Shown here: positions 21,949 to 33,535 of the stretch, piece after piece
Numbering within the stretch: the first letter of the stretch is position 1
Layout: the number at the start of each line of letters is the position of its first letter
NCBI GenBank assembly: GCA_030765065.1
Contig: CM060978.1
Span: 222,971,498-223,035,497 of the forward strand
DNA from: Deroplatys truncata
Lineage: Eukaryota; Arthropoda; Insecta; Mantodea; Mantidae
Direction of reading: 5' to 3'
Length of the DNA stretch: 64,000 nucleotides
Made by a program: the position numbers and the translations under genes
Notes under the pieces: generated by a model
The model's input: the letters and a program-made list of their open reading frames with translations, nothing else
The model's database searches: none
What the model was told of the DNA's origin: nothing

Positions 21949-23541
21949 CCCACCACCACCTCCACTACGACTACAACTATCACTTCCACTATCATTAATA
22001 CTGCCACAATAGCCACTATCACCACTACTAACACTATCACTAAAACCACAACTACCGCGACCACCAGAACCACAACCAAGACCACTACCACCATCACTTC
22101 CAACACTGCCACTACTACCACCACCCTACCATCACTATTATCACTACGACTATCACCAATATTACCTCCACTACCACCACAACCGCTACCACCACTACTA
22201 CCATTACTAATACCAGTACTACCACTACTACCACCACCACTGCTGACTCCTCCGCCGCTGCCACTGCCACCACCGCCACCACCGCCACAGCCGCCCAACC
22301 GCCGCTGCAGCTGCCGTTATCACTACCACTACCGCTAGTAGTGGTAGCGGTAGTATTATGAGCGATAGCGGTGATAGCGTTGGCAGTGGTGGTAGTGCTA
22401 GTGATGGTAGTGTTAGTGGTGGCAGTGATAGTGATAGTAGTGGTTGTAGTAGTGGTGGTAATGATAGTGGAAGTGGTAGTGGTGGTTGTGGTGGCGGTAT
22501 GGTAGTAATGGTAATAGTGATGGCAGTGGTAGTAGTGTTAGTGGTGGTCGTCATGGTAGTAGTAGCGTGGTAATGGTAGCAGTAGTAGTGGTATTGGTAG
22601 TGGTAGTAGTAGTGGTGGTGTTGATAGTGGTAGTGGAGATAGTGGTAACGGTGGTAGAGGTATTGGTGGTGATAGTGGTGTTATAGGAGGTTTTAGTGGT
22701 AGTGGTCGTGTTGGTAGTGGTGGTATGCTGATGGTGGTGGTATGGTGGAGGTGATCGAGGTGGCCGCGGTAGTGGTACCGGTGATAGTGGTCCCGGTGGT
22801 AGTTGTAGCGGTGGTAGTGTTATGGGTGTCAGTGGTAGTGTTGGCAATGGTTGCAGGGAAGCGGTGGTAATGGTGGTAGTAGAGATAGTGGTGATGGTGT
22901 TAGTGGTGGTAGTGGTAGTGGTGGTAATTATAGTAGAAGTGGTAGTGGTGGTAGTGATAGCGGTGGTGGTAGTGGTGGTAATGATGGTGGTGGTGTTGGT
23001 GGTTGTAGTGGTAGTGTTGGAGATGTAGGAAATGGTGGTGGTGGTGGTGGTGGTAGTCGTAATAGTGGTAGCGGTGGCAGTGGTAACGTTGGCAGTGGCA
23101 GCGGTGGAAGTAGTAGCGATGGTGGTCTAATGGTGGTAGTGGTAGTGGTGTAGTGGTGGTGCGGTAGTATTGGTAGTAGTAGTAGTAGTAGTGGTAGTGA
23201 TTTGTCTGGTGGCGGTAATGGTGGTGTTAGTGGTAGTAGTGGCGGTAGTGGTAATGACGGTAGTGGTTGTAGTTGTGGTAGTGGTGGCGGTAGTGTTGGT
23301 GGTGGTAGTAGAAATGCTGTTTGTGATGCTGGTGGTAGTGAGGTTTGTGATGGTGGTAGTGGTGGTGGTAGTTGTAGTGATGGTAAAGTTAGTGGCAGTG
23401 GTGATAGTGATAGCGGTGGTAGTGTGGCTACTGGTAGCGTTAGTGGTAGTAGTGGTGGTGGTTGTGGTGGTAGTGGTAGTGGTAGTAGTATTAGTAATAG
23501 CAGTAGTGGTAGTGGTGGTGGTAATGGTAGTACCTTCGCAG
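21949..23541. repeat. Trinucleotide array with strand switch
   Basis: From 21949 to about 22335 the plus strand is built of ACC/ACT/ATC triplets. From about 22336 to 23541 it is GGT/AGT/GCG triplets, the complement. The long open frames here (Thr/Pro, Gly/Ser or Val-rich on either strand) are produced by the repeat and should not be read as proteins. There are no units longer than three bases that repeat cleanly. Confidence 0.95.
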
Positions 23542-24227
23542 GCATGCCCACTTCTGTGGTTTAGGTTAGTGTATATACCTTTTATCCAGCGGGCTAAGTC
23601 CGAATGTGGGTTAGGATAAGTTGACTGGACTAAGATTTCTTTTACGTTTTTCCTAAATTTAATGTTAAGTGGTTACCTTTCTGCTCGATATACCCCAGAC
23701 TCATTTGAGCAATAATTGTGCCTATTCCAGTCTGTCTTTAACGATCTGGTTTGTTAAATAGGATGTTAAAATAGTTTAAATTATTGTTGTTATTATTCTT
23801 CTATTTACAAGCTCTAACTTAGCACTTATTATTGAATGTTACAGATAAGCATACTTCTTAGCCAAACTAAACTACGAGTGATATCTCTCCCACCTACTGC
23901 CAAAGGAAGTGCTTTTATATGTGAACAAAATGACTGTCGCTGGACTGTTTTTGGCGGAGAGATTAAAACAGGCAAGCGCTTCTTACATCTTCTTTTCCTT
24001 TGTTCATCAATGTGTCAGTCCGAAAAGGGCCACGGATAGCCACACTTTCGTTGTATTATCCAATGATACTTTATATATATTCTGTGTATTGTATTCCAAA
24101 TGATACCAAAAATGTCTCTTGCATAAAAGCGCGCAAAATTACAGGAGAAGCATTCATAGGTAAACACATAATATTCATATTGTAAAAATGGAAACGACTA
24201 CCAAAAAAGTATAGCAGCGACCTCTAT
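23542..24227. other. AT-rich sequence, nothing recognised
   Basis: No continuation of the polymerase gene and no repeat family could be seen. Short open frames are without motifs. Confidence 0.4.
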
Positions 24228-25265
24228 TCTTTTTAACTTTCTCTAGCACGTACCTAGTGTGTAGAGGAAGTATTGCATTCCACCCAAAATATTCCATTCC
24301 GAGGAAATGAATAGTTTTGAGGGACAGTGAACCGAAAATAGCATTTTTAGAAAAAGTGTGCTTGTGTGTGTGAAGAGCATAACTCAAAAACCAAATTTCG
24401 GATAAATGCCAAACTTTCATCTTCCAAAGATGCCTCACAAAGGTTTTCAAGAAAATTCTCTCATCCCAAATTATCCTTTACATGGGACAATTTGGGAAAG
24501 TTTTTATTGTTCAAATATGACTGTAAAAAATCAGATTAAAATATTATATATTTAAGGTATTTACATGACAAGTAAAACGTATGTATTAAATATTCTGGGA
24601 GTAGCTCCTGAGCTCTCTACATTCGGAGGGAATTTTGTGTAATTTTGTATAAATGGCTAAACATAAGAGTCGTCCTCCGTGTTATAGTGATTACCGTGCT
24701 AGCCTCTGGTTCCCGAGGTCGCGGGTTCAAACCCGGTGGAGGGCGATGGATTTTTTCGGGCGTAAAAATCCTTAGCATTGCCTCCTTCGGAAGAGAAATA
24801 AAGCCGGTGGTCCCGTGTCGTAGATTTACGGCACGTAAAAGAAGCTCAAGCCCGATAAAGAGGCCTCTGAGCAAAATTACCGATCTTTCACGCTCAATAG
24901 AGAATGGGACGCTAAGAAGTACAGCAGTTAAAGAGCGTCCATAACAAAACCCAATTTCTTATCATAAGAAACCAACAAACCGTACTCTTTAAAACGCGCA
25001 ATTTATTTGAAATAAATTTTATGACATCAGGCATTTCCAAGATATCCGTAGTAAATGGTTCGAACTTTTCAGTATTTTTGTCAGTTTTTGAAGTGCTGTT
25101 GCCACGCAGTTGTGATGTAATGGAAAGAGTATTTAATTTAAGACCAGCAGCATATATTGACATTTTAAACATTTTACTATCGCTTCAGTCTTGCAATTCC
25201 ATACATAGAAATAGATCACAAAAGCTAATAAACTGTGTGGACATTCGCAATGCCAAGTCAACTCA
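24228..25265 (-). repeat. L repeat carrying a SINE A
   Basis: A reversed L repeat from AACTTTCTCTAGCACGTACC through CGGATAAATGCCAAACTTTC to the GACATTTTAAACATTTTACT region. SINE A is inserted at 24669. Confidence 0.75.
24669..24962 (+). repeat. SINE family A, complete copy with target duplication
   Basis: Best copy for defining the family: 294 bp. The tRNA-like head starts GTCGTCCTCCGTG and its 3' acceptor-like GGAGGGC pairs with it. The B box is GGTTCAAACCC, and the 3' tail is CAAAACCCAATTTC. It is flanked by cataaga at 24662-24668 and 24963-24969. Confidence 0.9.
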
Positions 25266-25284
25266 TGGTGTAAGTAGAGCTATC

Positions 25285-25470
25285 AAGTTCCGTTGTTTTA
25301 CCCAGTTTATAATTCCTGTGATTACTGTTTTCTTTTATCACTATTACACACACAACACACAGACACCCGTACTCATGGCAGGTCTCGAACCCGCAACCCT
25401 CAGCTTAGCGGAGCGCCGAAGCTATACACTCCAGGGACCATGGCTACGAGGGCCGGCTGGATTAGTACAT
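25285..25470 (-). repeat. SINE family B copy
   Basis: Reversed counterpart of 13066-13260: the GGGTAAAACAACGGAACTT-like end at the left, an ACACAC tract in the middle, the B-box-like GGGTTCGAGACC and the head GGCCCTCGTAGCCATGGTCC at the right. Confidence 0.7.
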
Positions 25471-26340
25471 TACAACCATGTAACGGCTTTTCGATTCGTG
25501 TCCTTATTCAGACCTCTATACCTACAAATGTGACATATGTCCTTTTCCATATTGTTTACATATATTCATTCATAAGAAAGAGCAACTTTAAATAATTGTA
25601 TTTATTGTAACTTAAGCACAACAAATCATAACTTATATTTGTCCCATTACCTTCTCTGCCACGTACGTAGTAGACAGAAAGAGAATTGCATTCCACCCAA
25701 AAATTCGATACCGAGATTTCATCCAAAATACACGTTTGAGACCCCCTGAACACAAATAAAGCATTTTCAAAACAAGGTCTGTGTGTGGTGTCTGTGTCTG
25801 TGAACAGCATAACTCCAGAACGAAAAATCGGATCAACTCCAAACTTGGTATTTAGGTTTACTACCTTTCAAAGATGTGACACGAAGATTTTTAAGAATAT
25901 TCCTCTACCCTAAATTACCCTTTACATGGAACATTTTTTTAAAAAAAATTATTTCCAAAATGGCTATAACGATTTCGATTAGAGCACCATATATTAAAGA
26001 TATTTATATGAAAAATAAAATGTATATCTTGAACTTTCTGGGAATAGCCTCTGCAGCCTCTTCATTCGGAAGAGTTTTGTATAATGTTACATAACTGGTA
26101 AACGTTAAGCGATAGACGAAAACGTACTACACAATAAATTTAGGTGTGTTTAAAGCACACGGTTTATTTCAAATAACTTTTTCTGTGGCATCAGCCATTT
26201 CCCAGATATCTGTTATTAAGGGTCCAAATTTCTCAATATTTAGCTATTCTTTTAAAGTCCTGTCAACATTCAATTGTTTCTCGTGATACATTTGAAACAG
26301 TATGGAATTTTAAAGCCAGGATATGGCGTCCTTATTTTTG

Positions 26341-27084
26341 GTAATGGTATAATAATTTATATTCAGGAGGCTTAATAGTGCTGAACTTTGATCTTTATCG
26401 TCTGTCCAGAAGGTATGGTATCTTAAAGTGAGAAGTAAAGGCTTACTAAAAAGGAATATTCAAGCCAAACGCTACAAATAGAAATCAGCAACGTGTTAGT
26501 TTATTACAATATAGTTTTAAACTCTTATGGCAAACATTCACTGGCACTGTTAATATAATTCAATAAACAGTTGTAAAACTTTGATTTGACTTAGTACTTT
26601 TCCCGTTGTCATTTGATAGCTATAACATTAAAAGTTTAAAGAAGCTAACACATTGTGTACTACGCTTTAAATTAACTCTGTGCAAATTTAATGCTCGTGA
26701 AGTATGTAGAAAGTCATGCCTCCTACTAAGATACGCGTAACGCAATACACGAAAGAGAATTTTGTGTATAATTACCAACATGGCTGAGCAGAACTTAGAA
26801 TAGTACGAAACGTCGAATTTTGCCTTTCCTCGCTACACGATGTGCCTCTACGTTAACACCGTGCTACTCTCGTCGGCTGTCTGTTCGCTCTCTCGCTTAC
26901 CCCGAGTGATGCCTGCCGTGCTCTTCATGCGTAGAATTTGGCGCTGCAGTCGAGTGGTTATCTGCGCACTTCTACAGCGGGCTGTCGCACCTCTTAGAGA
27001 GGGCTTTCACTAACTTTCCATGTGGAGTGTTTTATAAGATGTCCCATGCACCGACTGACGATGCAGGGAGTAAATTTGGTATCT
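26341..27084. other. Unassigned block in L repeat
   Basis: The part at about 26790-27050 is clearly richer in GC than its surroundings, and contains an A-box-like CGAGTGGTTATCTGC. It could be an unrecognised SINE or a host fragment. No coding pattern seen. Confidence 0.35.
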
Positions 27085-27184
27085 TTGTATCTTTAACGAA
27101 ATTTAGCTATGTGTAATGCGAAATGTGTAATGTAGTTATTTCTGCAAGGTTTATTTGGATTAAAATGAAGTATATACACTACGT

Positions 27185-27339
27185 CAGAGGTGGCGAAAAC
27201 GTGACTCGCGAGGTATTTTGACTCGCAGGAGCCGTTCCCTCTCCGGAACCGTCCGTTTGTTTTTCACATGCTGCTGAGTGATGTAGTGCGTGTTGCATAT
27301 TTGGTGACTCGCGGAAGGAAGTCGTTTTCGCCACCCTTG
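27185..27339. mobile_element. hAT-type MITE in the Tc1 terminal repeat
   Basis: The ends CAGAGGTGGCGAAAACG and, reversed, CAAGGGTGGCGAAAACG are inverted repeats. The element is 155 bp and flanked by a perfect 8-base duplication cactacgt (27177-27184 and 27340-27347). An 8-base duplication and CA(G/A)GGGTGGC-type ends are hallmarks of the hAT superfamily. It has no coding capacity. Confidence 0.9.
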
Positions 27340-27421
27340 CACTACGTGATCAAAAGTATCCGGACACCTGGCTGAAAATGACCTACAAGTTCGTGACGCC
27401 CTCCATCGGCAATGCTGCAAG

Positions 27422-28439
27422 TCAATATGGTGTTGGCCCACCCTTAGCCTTGATGACAGCGTTCACTCTCGCAGACATAGTTTCAATCAGATGCTGGAAG
27501 GTTTCTTGGGGACTGACAGCCCATTCTTCACGGAGTGCGGAACTGAGGAGAGGTATCGATGTAGGTCGGTGAGGCCTGACACGAAGTCGGCGTCCCAAAT
27601 CACCCCAAATGTGTCCTATAGGATTCAAGTCAGGATTCTGTGCAGGCCAATCCATTACAGGGATGTTATTATCGTGTAACCACACCGCCACAGCCCGTGC
27701 AGCATGAACAGGTGCTCGATCGTGTTGAAAGATGCAATCGCCATCCCCGAATTGCTCTTCGACAGTGGCAAGCAAGAAGGTGCTTAAAATATAAATGTAG
27801 GTCTGCGCTGTGATCGTGCCACGTAAAACAACAAGGGGTGCAAGCCTACTCCAGGAAAAACACGACCACACCATAACACCACCACCTCCAAATTTCACTG
27901 TTGGCACTACACACGCTGGCAGATGACGTTCATCGGGCATTCGCCATACCCACACCCTGCCATCGGATCGCCACATTGTGTACCGTGATTCGTCAACGTT
28001 TTGCCACTGTTCAATCCTGTAATGTTGACGCTCTTTACACCAAGCGAGGCGTCGTTTGGCACTTTCCTGCGTGATGTGTGGCTTATGAGCAGCCGCTCGA
28101 CCATGGAATCCAAGTTTTCTCACCTCACGCCTGTCATAGTACTTGGAGTGGATCCTGATGCAGTTTGGAATTCCTGTGTGATGGTCTGAATAGATGTCTG
28201 CCTATTACTCTTTCGACCCTCTTCAAATGTCGGCAGTCTCTGTCAGTCAACAGACGAGGTCGGCCTGTACGCTTTAGTGCTGTACATGTCCCTTCACGTT
28301 TCCACTTCACTATCACATCAGAAACAGCGGACCTAGGGATGTTTAGTAGCGTGGAAATCTCGCGTACAGACTTCTGACACAAGTGACACCCAATCACCTG
28401 ACCACGTTCGAAGTCCGTGAGTTCCACGGAGCGTCCCAT
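27422..28439 (-). pseudogene. Tc1-family transposase, near complete but inactivated
   Basis: The start codon at 28439 opens MGRSVELTDFERGQVIGCHL. The first 101 residues hold the paired-like helix-turn-helix DNA-binding region with GRPRLLTDRD. A frameshift near 28130 separates it from a 233-residue part (28123-27422), together about 334 residues against the usual 340. Catalytic region: NVDESRYTMW holds the first Asp, CIFQHDRAPVHAA the second Asp, and NPDLNPIGHIWG the third site, where the expected Glu of the DD34E triad reads Gly. The glycine-rich segment KFGGGGVMVWSCFS is intact. It would have cut and pasted the surrounding element. One frameshift and one lost catalytic residue make this copy dead but fairly young. 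Confidence 0.92.
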
Positions 28440-28635
28440 TCTGCTGTTTCACGATGTCTAATGACTACTGAGGTCGCGGATAATGAGTACCAGGCAGTAG
28501 GTGGCAGCATAATGCACCTAAGATGAAAAACGTATATTTGTGGGGGTTTCCGGATACTTTTGGTCATAGACTAGTTACCCAATAATAAACTATAGAGGAC
28601 AGAGAAACTCTTGTGAATGCATCACCTCAGATTTG

Positions 28636-29113
28636 TTCTACTTTCTCTACCACGTATGTAGAGAAGATATTGCATTCCACCAAAAAATTAGATACCGAGT
28701 GTTCCCCTGAAGTACATATTTTGAGACTCCTGAATCAAAAAAGAGCATTTCTCTAAAATGTCCCTATGCGTGTGTTCTGTGTGCCTTGGTGTGTACACCA
28801 TAACTCAAAAACGAAAAATTGGATAAATACTAAACTTGGTATTTAGATTCAGTATCTTCTAAAGATACGACGTGAACATTTTCAAGAAAATTCTCTCATT
28901 CCAAACTACCCTTTACATGGAACATTTTTCGAAATTTTTTGTTTTCCAAAAAAATGGCTCAAAAGATTTTGATTAAAATATTATATATTCAAGATATTTA
29001 CATGACAAATAAAATGTGTATCTGGGATGTTCTATGAAGTCCTCTTCATTTGAAGGAATTCTGGTATAACTGGCAAACGTTAAGCGATAGACGAAAAAAT
29101 GTGCTATAAAATA
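28636..29113 (-). repeat. L repeat, outer fragment
   Basis: A reversed L repeat from CTACTTTCTCTACCACG to the GCGATAGACGAAAAAA A-run, where the next L copy starts. It resumes at 30386 and runs to 30856 (TGTAACACATCAGAC). Confidence 0.8.
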
Positions 29114-30385
29114 TCTGGTGTTTTACACTCACATGACTTTCTCTACTCTTGTACAAACTATTTTTACAAACGCTTATTCTCCATATGCATTATGTTAATC
29201 TTATTGCTAATTTTCTTGTGGATGCAAGGGGAATTGGTAGGCATTAAGCGATATTCAAATATTTTAAGAGCTGGTTGCTATGTGGAGTATTTCATTCTCT
29301 TTGCATTACCAGGACAAAAAAATGAATAACGAAGTTCCATTTGAGAAAAAGTATAAGTATTGTAAATTTTAAAGAAATAACAAGCGATATCTCGAAAATG
29401 GTTGGCTCAAAAAAAATGTATATGACATAAATTGTGTATTTTAACGCGATCTACATTTTTTGTGCAGTAATATTTTGTCTATCTCTTATGGTTTACCATT
29501 TCTGCAAAAGTCGTTCACAATGAAGAATACTTTTGGAGACATTCCCAGAAAATTCGAGATATACATTTCATTTATCATTAAAATATATTAAATATATGAT
29601 ATTTTAATCAAAATCGTTAGAGGCATTTTTGAGAAAATTAAAATTTTCGAAAAATGTTCCATGTAAAGGGTAATCTGGGGTGGGGGTTTTTCTGAAAACC
29701 TTCGTGTCGCATCTCTGAAAGACACTGAACCTAAATACCAAGTTTGGTGTTTATGCGACTGTTCGTTTCTGAGTTATGCTGTTCACACACACACAGACAC
29801 ACACACAGACACACACAGACACACACAGACACACACACAGACACACACAGACACACACACAGACACACACACAGACACACAGACACATACACACAGACAC
29901 ACACAGACACACAGACACACACAGACACACACACAGTCACACACACAGACACACACACGCAGACACACACAGACACACACACAGACACACAGACACACAC
30001 AGACACACACAGGGACACACACAGACACACACAGACATACACACAGACACACACAGACACACAGACACACACAGACACACACACAGACACACACAGACAC
30101 ACACAGACACACACACAGACACACACAGACACACATACACAGACACACACACAGACACACACACAGACACACACACAGACACACACACATACAGACACAC
30201 ACAGACACACAGACACACACACAGACACACACAGACACACACACACATGGACATGTTTCCAAAAATGCTTTGTTTTGGATTCAGGGGGTCTCATAACATA
30301 TATTTCCGGTGAAATCTCGGTATCGAATTTTTGGGTGGAATACAATACTTCTCCTACTTACTATACGTAGTAGAGAAAGTAAAAA
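29114..30385 (+). repeat. L repeat with expanded microsatellite
   Basis: A forward L repeat inserted in the A-run of the outer copy. Its internal microsatellite has grown to about 460 bp. The flanks GAGTTATGCTGTTCACA and GGACATGTTTCCAAAAATGC are the normal ones. Confidence 0.9.
29787..30249. repeat. CA/GACA microsatellite, about 460 bp
   Basis: Alternating ACACAC and AGAC units fill the fixed microsatellite site of the L repeat. Open frames of up to 208 codons (Thr/His or Cys/Val-rich) arise only from the repeat. Confidence 0.95.
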
Positions 30386-30856
30386 TATAAGTCTCTTTAA
30401 AACATACAACTTATTTGAAACAACTGTTTTATGACATCAACCATTTCCGAGATATCTGTTATTAATGGTTCTAATTTGTTCAATACTTCATTTTTCACTC
30501 ACTTCGTTTCAGATAACTAATAACAGAAATCAGCTATTTCTGAGATATATGTTGTTATGGTTGGAATTGTTCAATACTTAGCCATTCTTTTCAAGTCCTG
30601 TGATTTTCAATTGTTTCTCGCGATGTCATGGAAACAGCATAGAATTTTAAGGCCAGTGTATAGCGTCCAGTTCCAAAACATTTGGCTATCACTATTCCCT
30701 TTGTATCTACAACGAAATGCGTAATACAGCTATTCCGGAAACGTTTATCTCTATTAAAGTGATACCGATTGGAAAATAAACTTTCATAAGTGTAAGTTGT
30801 ATAGCCACAATAAGTGAGAGTAGTGAAAGTCATGCGAATGTAACACATCAGACTTT
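30386..30856 (-). repeat. L repeat, outer copy continued
   Basis: Continuation of 28636-29113 with the ACCATTTCCGAGATATCTG and CATGCGAATGTAACACATC blocks. Confidence 0.75.
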
Positions 30857-30857
30857 T

Positions 30858-31963
30858 TTCTTTAGAACCTACCCTCTTGTGTAGTAAGTAGAGGAACTAG
30901 TTAATGTATTCCATCTAATCTATATCGCCATTTCAGCGGAAATATATGTTGTAATACCTCTTGAATAGAATATAAGGTATTTTAGGAAGAGATGCGCGCG
31001 CGCGTGTGTGTTTGTGTGTGCCAGCGAGTGAATATCTTCATGAAAATCTCCCACCCAACGTATACATGAAAAATTATTCGTTATTTTTTTATGTTGTCAT
31101 AAAATGGTTCTAACGATTTTGGTTAATTTACTAAGATATTTACATGAGTAACAAATTTTATATCTTGAATTTTCTGTCAGCAGTCTATGACGTCTTCTAT
31201 TTGGAATGAATTTTTGTATAATTTTGCACAACTGGTAAACCATAAGAGATACGCGCCTATGAAGTCTTCACATTGAATGAATTTTGTACAATGGGTGAAC
31301 CATAAGAGATATACCGCAACTTACTGAACAAAAATGTAATGTTCGTTAAAAGATACAGTTTACAAATCCATTTTTGTGACATTAACTAATTCCGAGTGAG
31401 GCAGTATTTTTAACACTTAAATGATTTCAGTCTAATTATATAATATATAAGTTCAATAACAGCCCGCCTTAAAGCAATATGTGTATGTAACAATATATAA
31501 AAAGTGTATATTACAGTCATTGTATATGTTTATATTATTGTATCTTTGTTTTATGTTATGTGAATGTATTACGTAATTTAATAATGTAGGAGCTGTGTGA
31601 AATAGGTCAGAAGTTGCTCACCATCCGGTAACAATGAGGTAACGTTGAGGAAATAATGAATTTGAAAGCTTAATGCTACTTGTGATTCTTGGAAGCAATA
31701 ATGTAATTTTAGTGACAGTTTATAAAATAGCCAATAAACAACCAGAAAAAGCTTTAGTTAAATGAGGGTATTCTATTGGACTAGAATTTGCCAATCAGAA
31801 ACTGAAATATAGCAAAATTTACAAATTCAGAACTCAGTTGCTTGTAGACAGTGTTTCTAACCAGACGCGAGATGTATCCTCGAGAAATTTAATACGTATT
31901 TTGTGTGAGACAAAAATAGTTTACGTGTTAAAAAGTGCAAGTAATTAATACAAAAAATTTCAC

Positions 31964-32026
<63 letters not shown>

Positions 32027-32648
32027 CAGTGAAGTGTTATTTAAAATCGTGTCAAGCATTAATAAAAGGAGTGAAGTAAAATGATAATCTGTGCAAACCT
32101 ACATTCTTCAGTCGCACCACTCCTGCTAAGACATTCATGTCTCTAAAGAAATATAAATACTGACGCAGCCGAGGCAAACATAAATATATAATATTTAAAG
32201 AAAGAGTCAAAATTACAAAGTTAATATTTTTTAATCATTTTTGGGGCAAAGGCCACCGGAAAGTACATTTGGGGCGAAGGCTACCGGAAACATTTTACCA
32301 TACGTGCGGTTGCAACTACTTCAAGTTCGGCTCCCCAACAGTCGAAATACAATACAACATCTATTTCACGAGATATTTGTTGTTATTGGTTTGAATTTTT
32401 CAGTACTTTACTATAGATTTTTTTAAGTGATTTGTTTCTCGTGTTGCCATACAGAGCGGAATTTCATACCCAGTGTAGAGATCTCCCTTGTACCTTAAAC
32501 GGAATGTGTAATGAAGCCATTTCTGCAAACGTTTATTTCAACGTGAAGATATAAAAATAAGATTTTATATGAATAGTTTGTACGAGGGATATATAAATAA
32601 ACGATAATGGGTGGAAAGAGTCATCTGAAAGTAACACATCGGATTTTT
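30858..32648 (-). repeat. L repeat interrupted by a solo LTR
   Basis: A diverged reversed L repeat. The sequence breaks at TTCCGAG (31396) and resumes at CGAGATATTTGTTG (32369) exactly as expected for an insertion. A partial repeat of about 60 bases (31190-31312) is a local duplication. Confidence 0.75.
31397..32368. mobile_element. Solo LTR, 972 bp
   Basis: It starts TGAGGCAGTATTTTTAAC and ends ATCTATTTCA (TG...CA), flanked by the 4-base duplication cgag (31393-31396, 32369-32372). A second copy lies at 41547-42387. A CT/AT microsatellite (31966-32025) is found only in this copy. No internal retroviral region adjoins it. Confidence 0.88.
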
Positions 32649-33090
32649 GTGGTAGTAATATTATCATATGAACTTTTAAAAAGAGAGATATATGTAGTAA
32701 GATTGAATCGAACTTAAAAATTCAGTGTCAAGGTCCGCAACCATGGTTCTTGGCTCTCCAAGCCCATGACCTTAAAAAGTGTTTATTCATTACCGTTATA
32801 CGTTTACCGGGGTATCTAGTCCTAGAAATAGGAAATACCTATTTAGAAATTATACGGTGATCCGTTTGGGCATAGATAAAATTAAATGTCATTATAAAAG
32901 CCAATGTTATTGTAGGACAAATTTCTTGCTGGTTATATACTTAAAAGATGGGAATTTCCATATGTGACAATTAACAATACATAACCTGAAATACAAATGA
33001 AAATAGGAAATTATTAAAATGGCTACTACAAATCAATGTGTTCTTTTGTATGCTAAATTTTGAGAGTGTGAAAAGAGTTCAAAGGGAATT
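32649..33090. other. AT-rich sequence, nothing recognised
   Basis: No repeat or coding pattern seen before the transposase similarity that begins near 33100. Confidence 0.35.
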
Positions 33091-33535
33091 TTAACGTGAG
33101 TATTGTGTGTATAAGGTACCTAAATACGATTCCTTAATGTTATGGCATCGAACATTTGTAGAAACAGGTTCTGTGTTAAAAAAAACGTGCAGGAGGTCAC
33201 AGGCGACACCCAGTGAGACAAGAGGCTATCACTGAAGCTCTGACAGGAGTCGAAAGAAAAGTTTAAGACGACTGTCAGCAGAGATGAATGTACCATATAC
33301 ATATCAGGTATTGTTCGAAAGTATCTGAAACGATATCCTTTTAGCTTACAACGTCTACAAGTCTTACGTGATGAGGATCATGAAGCTCGTTTCAGTTTTG
33401 CATCCATGATGTGCCAACGGATTGAAGATGACGCTTCTTAAACAAATGGACATTTACAAAAGAAGGCACTTTTCACGTCAGCATTACTTGGGCATGTGTC
33501 CTGCGAGCTTGAAAGATCAAGTCCAAAAGTTAATA

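Larger units (their letters stand above)
27175..28573 (-). mobile_element. Tc1-type transposon
   Basis: Terminal repeats share GATCAAAAGTATCCGGACACC at the left and, reversed, GACCAAAAGTATCCGGAAACC at the right, with TA at 27175-27176 and 28572-28573. The transposase gene runs on the minus strand. A 155-bp hAT MITE sits in the left terminal repeat. Confidence 0.9.
25645..28634 (-). repeat. L repeat, old copy with insertions
   Basis: Reversed L sequence at 25645-26340, 27085-27174 and 28574-28634, ending in the ATGCATCACCTCAGATTT terminus. It is interrupted by an unassigned block (26341-27084) and a Tc1 transposon (27175-28573). A new reversed L repeat begins directly after it. Confidence 0.7.

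Noticed and set aside
21924..23619. Many overlapping open frames rich in Thr/Pro, Gly/Ser or Val
   Set aside because: They are translations of the trinucleotide array in all frames; open frames occur on both strands at once, and no start context or other motif is present.
24669..24745. tRNA gene on the plus strand
   Set aside because: The acceptor-like ends pair, but the anticodon arm is irregular and the tRNA-like part is the head of a multi-copy SINE.
29787..30249. CRISPR-like regular repeat
   Set aside because: Units are 8-14 bases of simple sequence without spacers, in a eukaryotic mobile repeat.
29731..30370. Open frames of 159-208 codons rich in Thr/His or Cys/Val
   Set aside because: They exist only because the CA/GACA microsatellite has no stop codons in several frames on either strand.
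31966..32025. Promoter-like TATA tract
   Set aside because: It is a CT/AT microsatellite within a solo LTR and absent from the sister LTR; no evidence for a start site.
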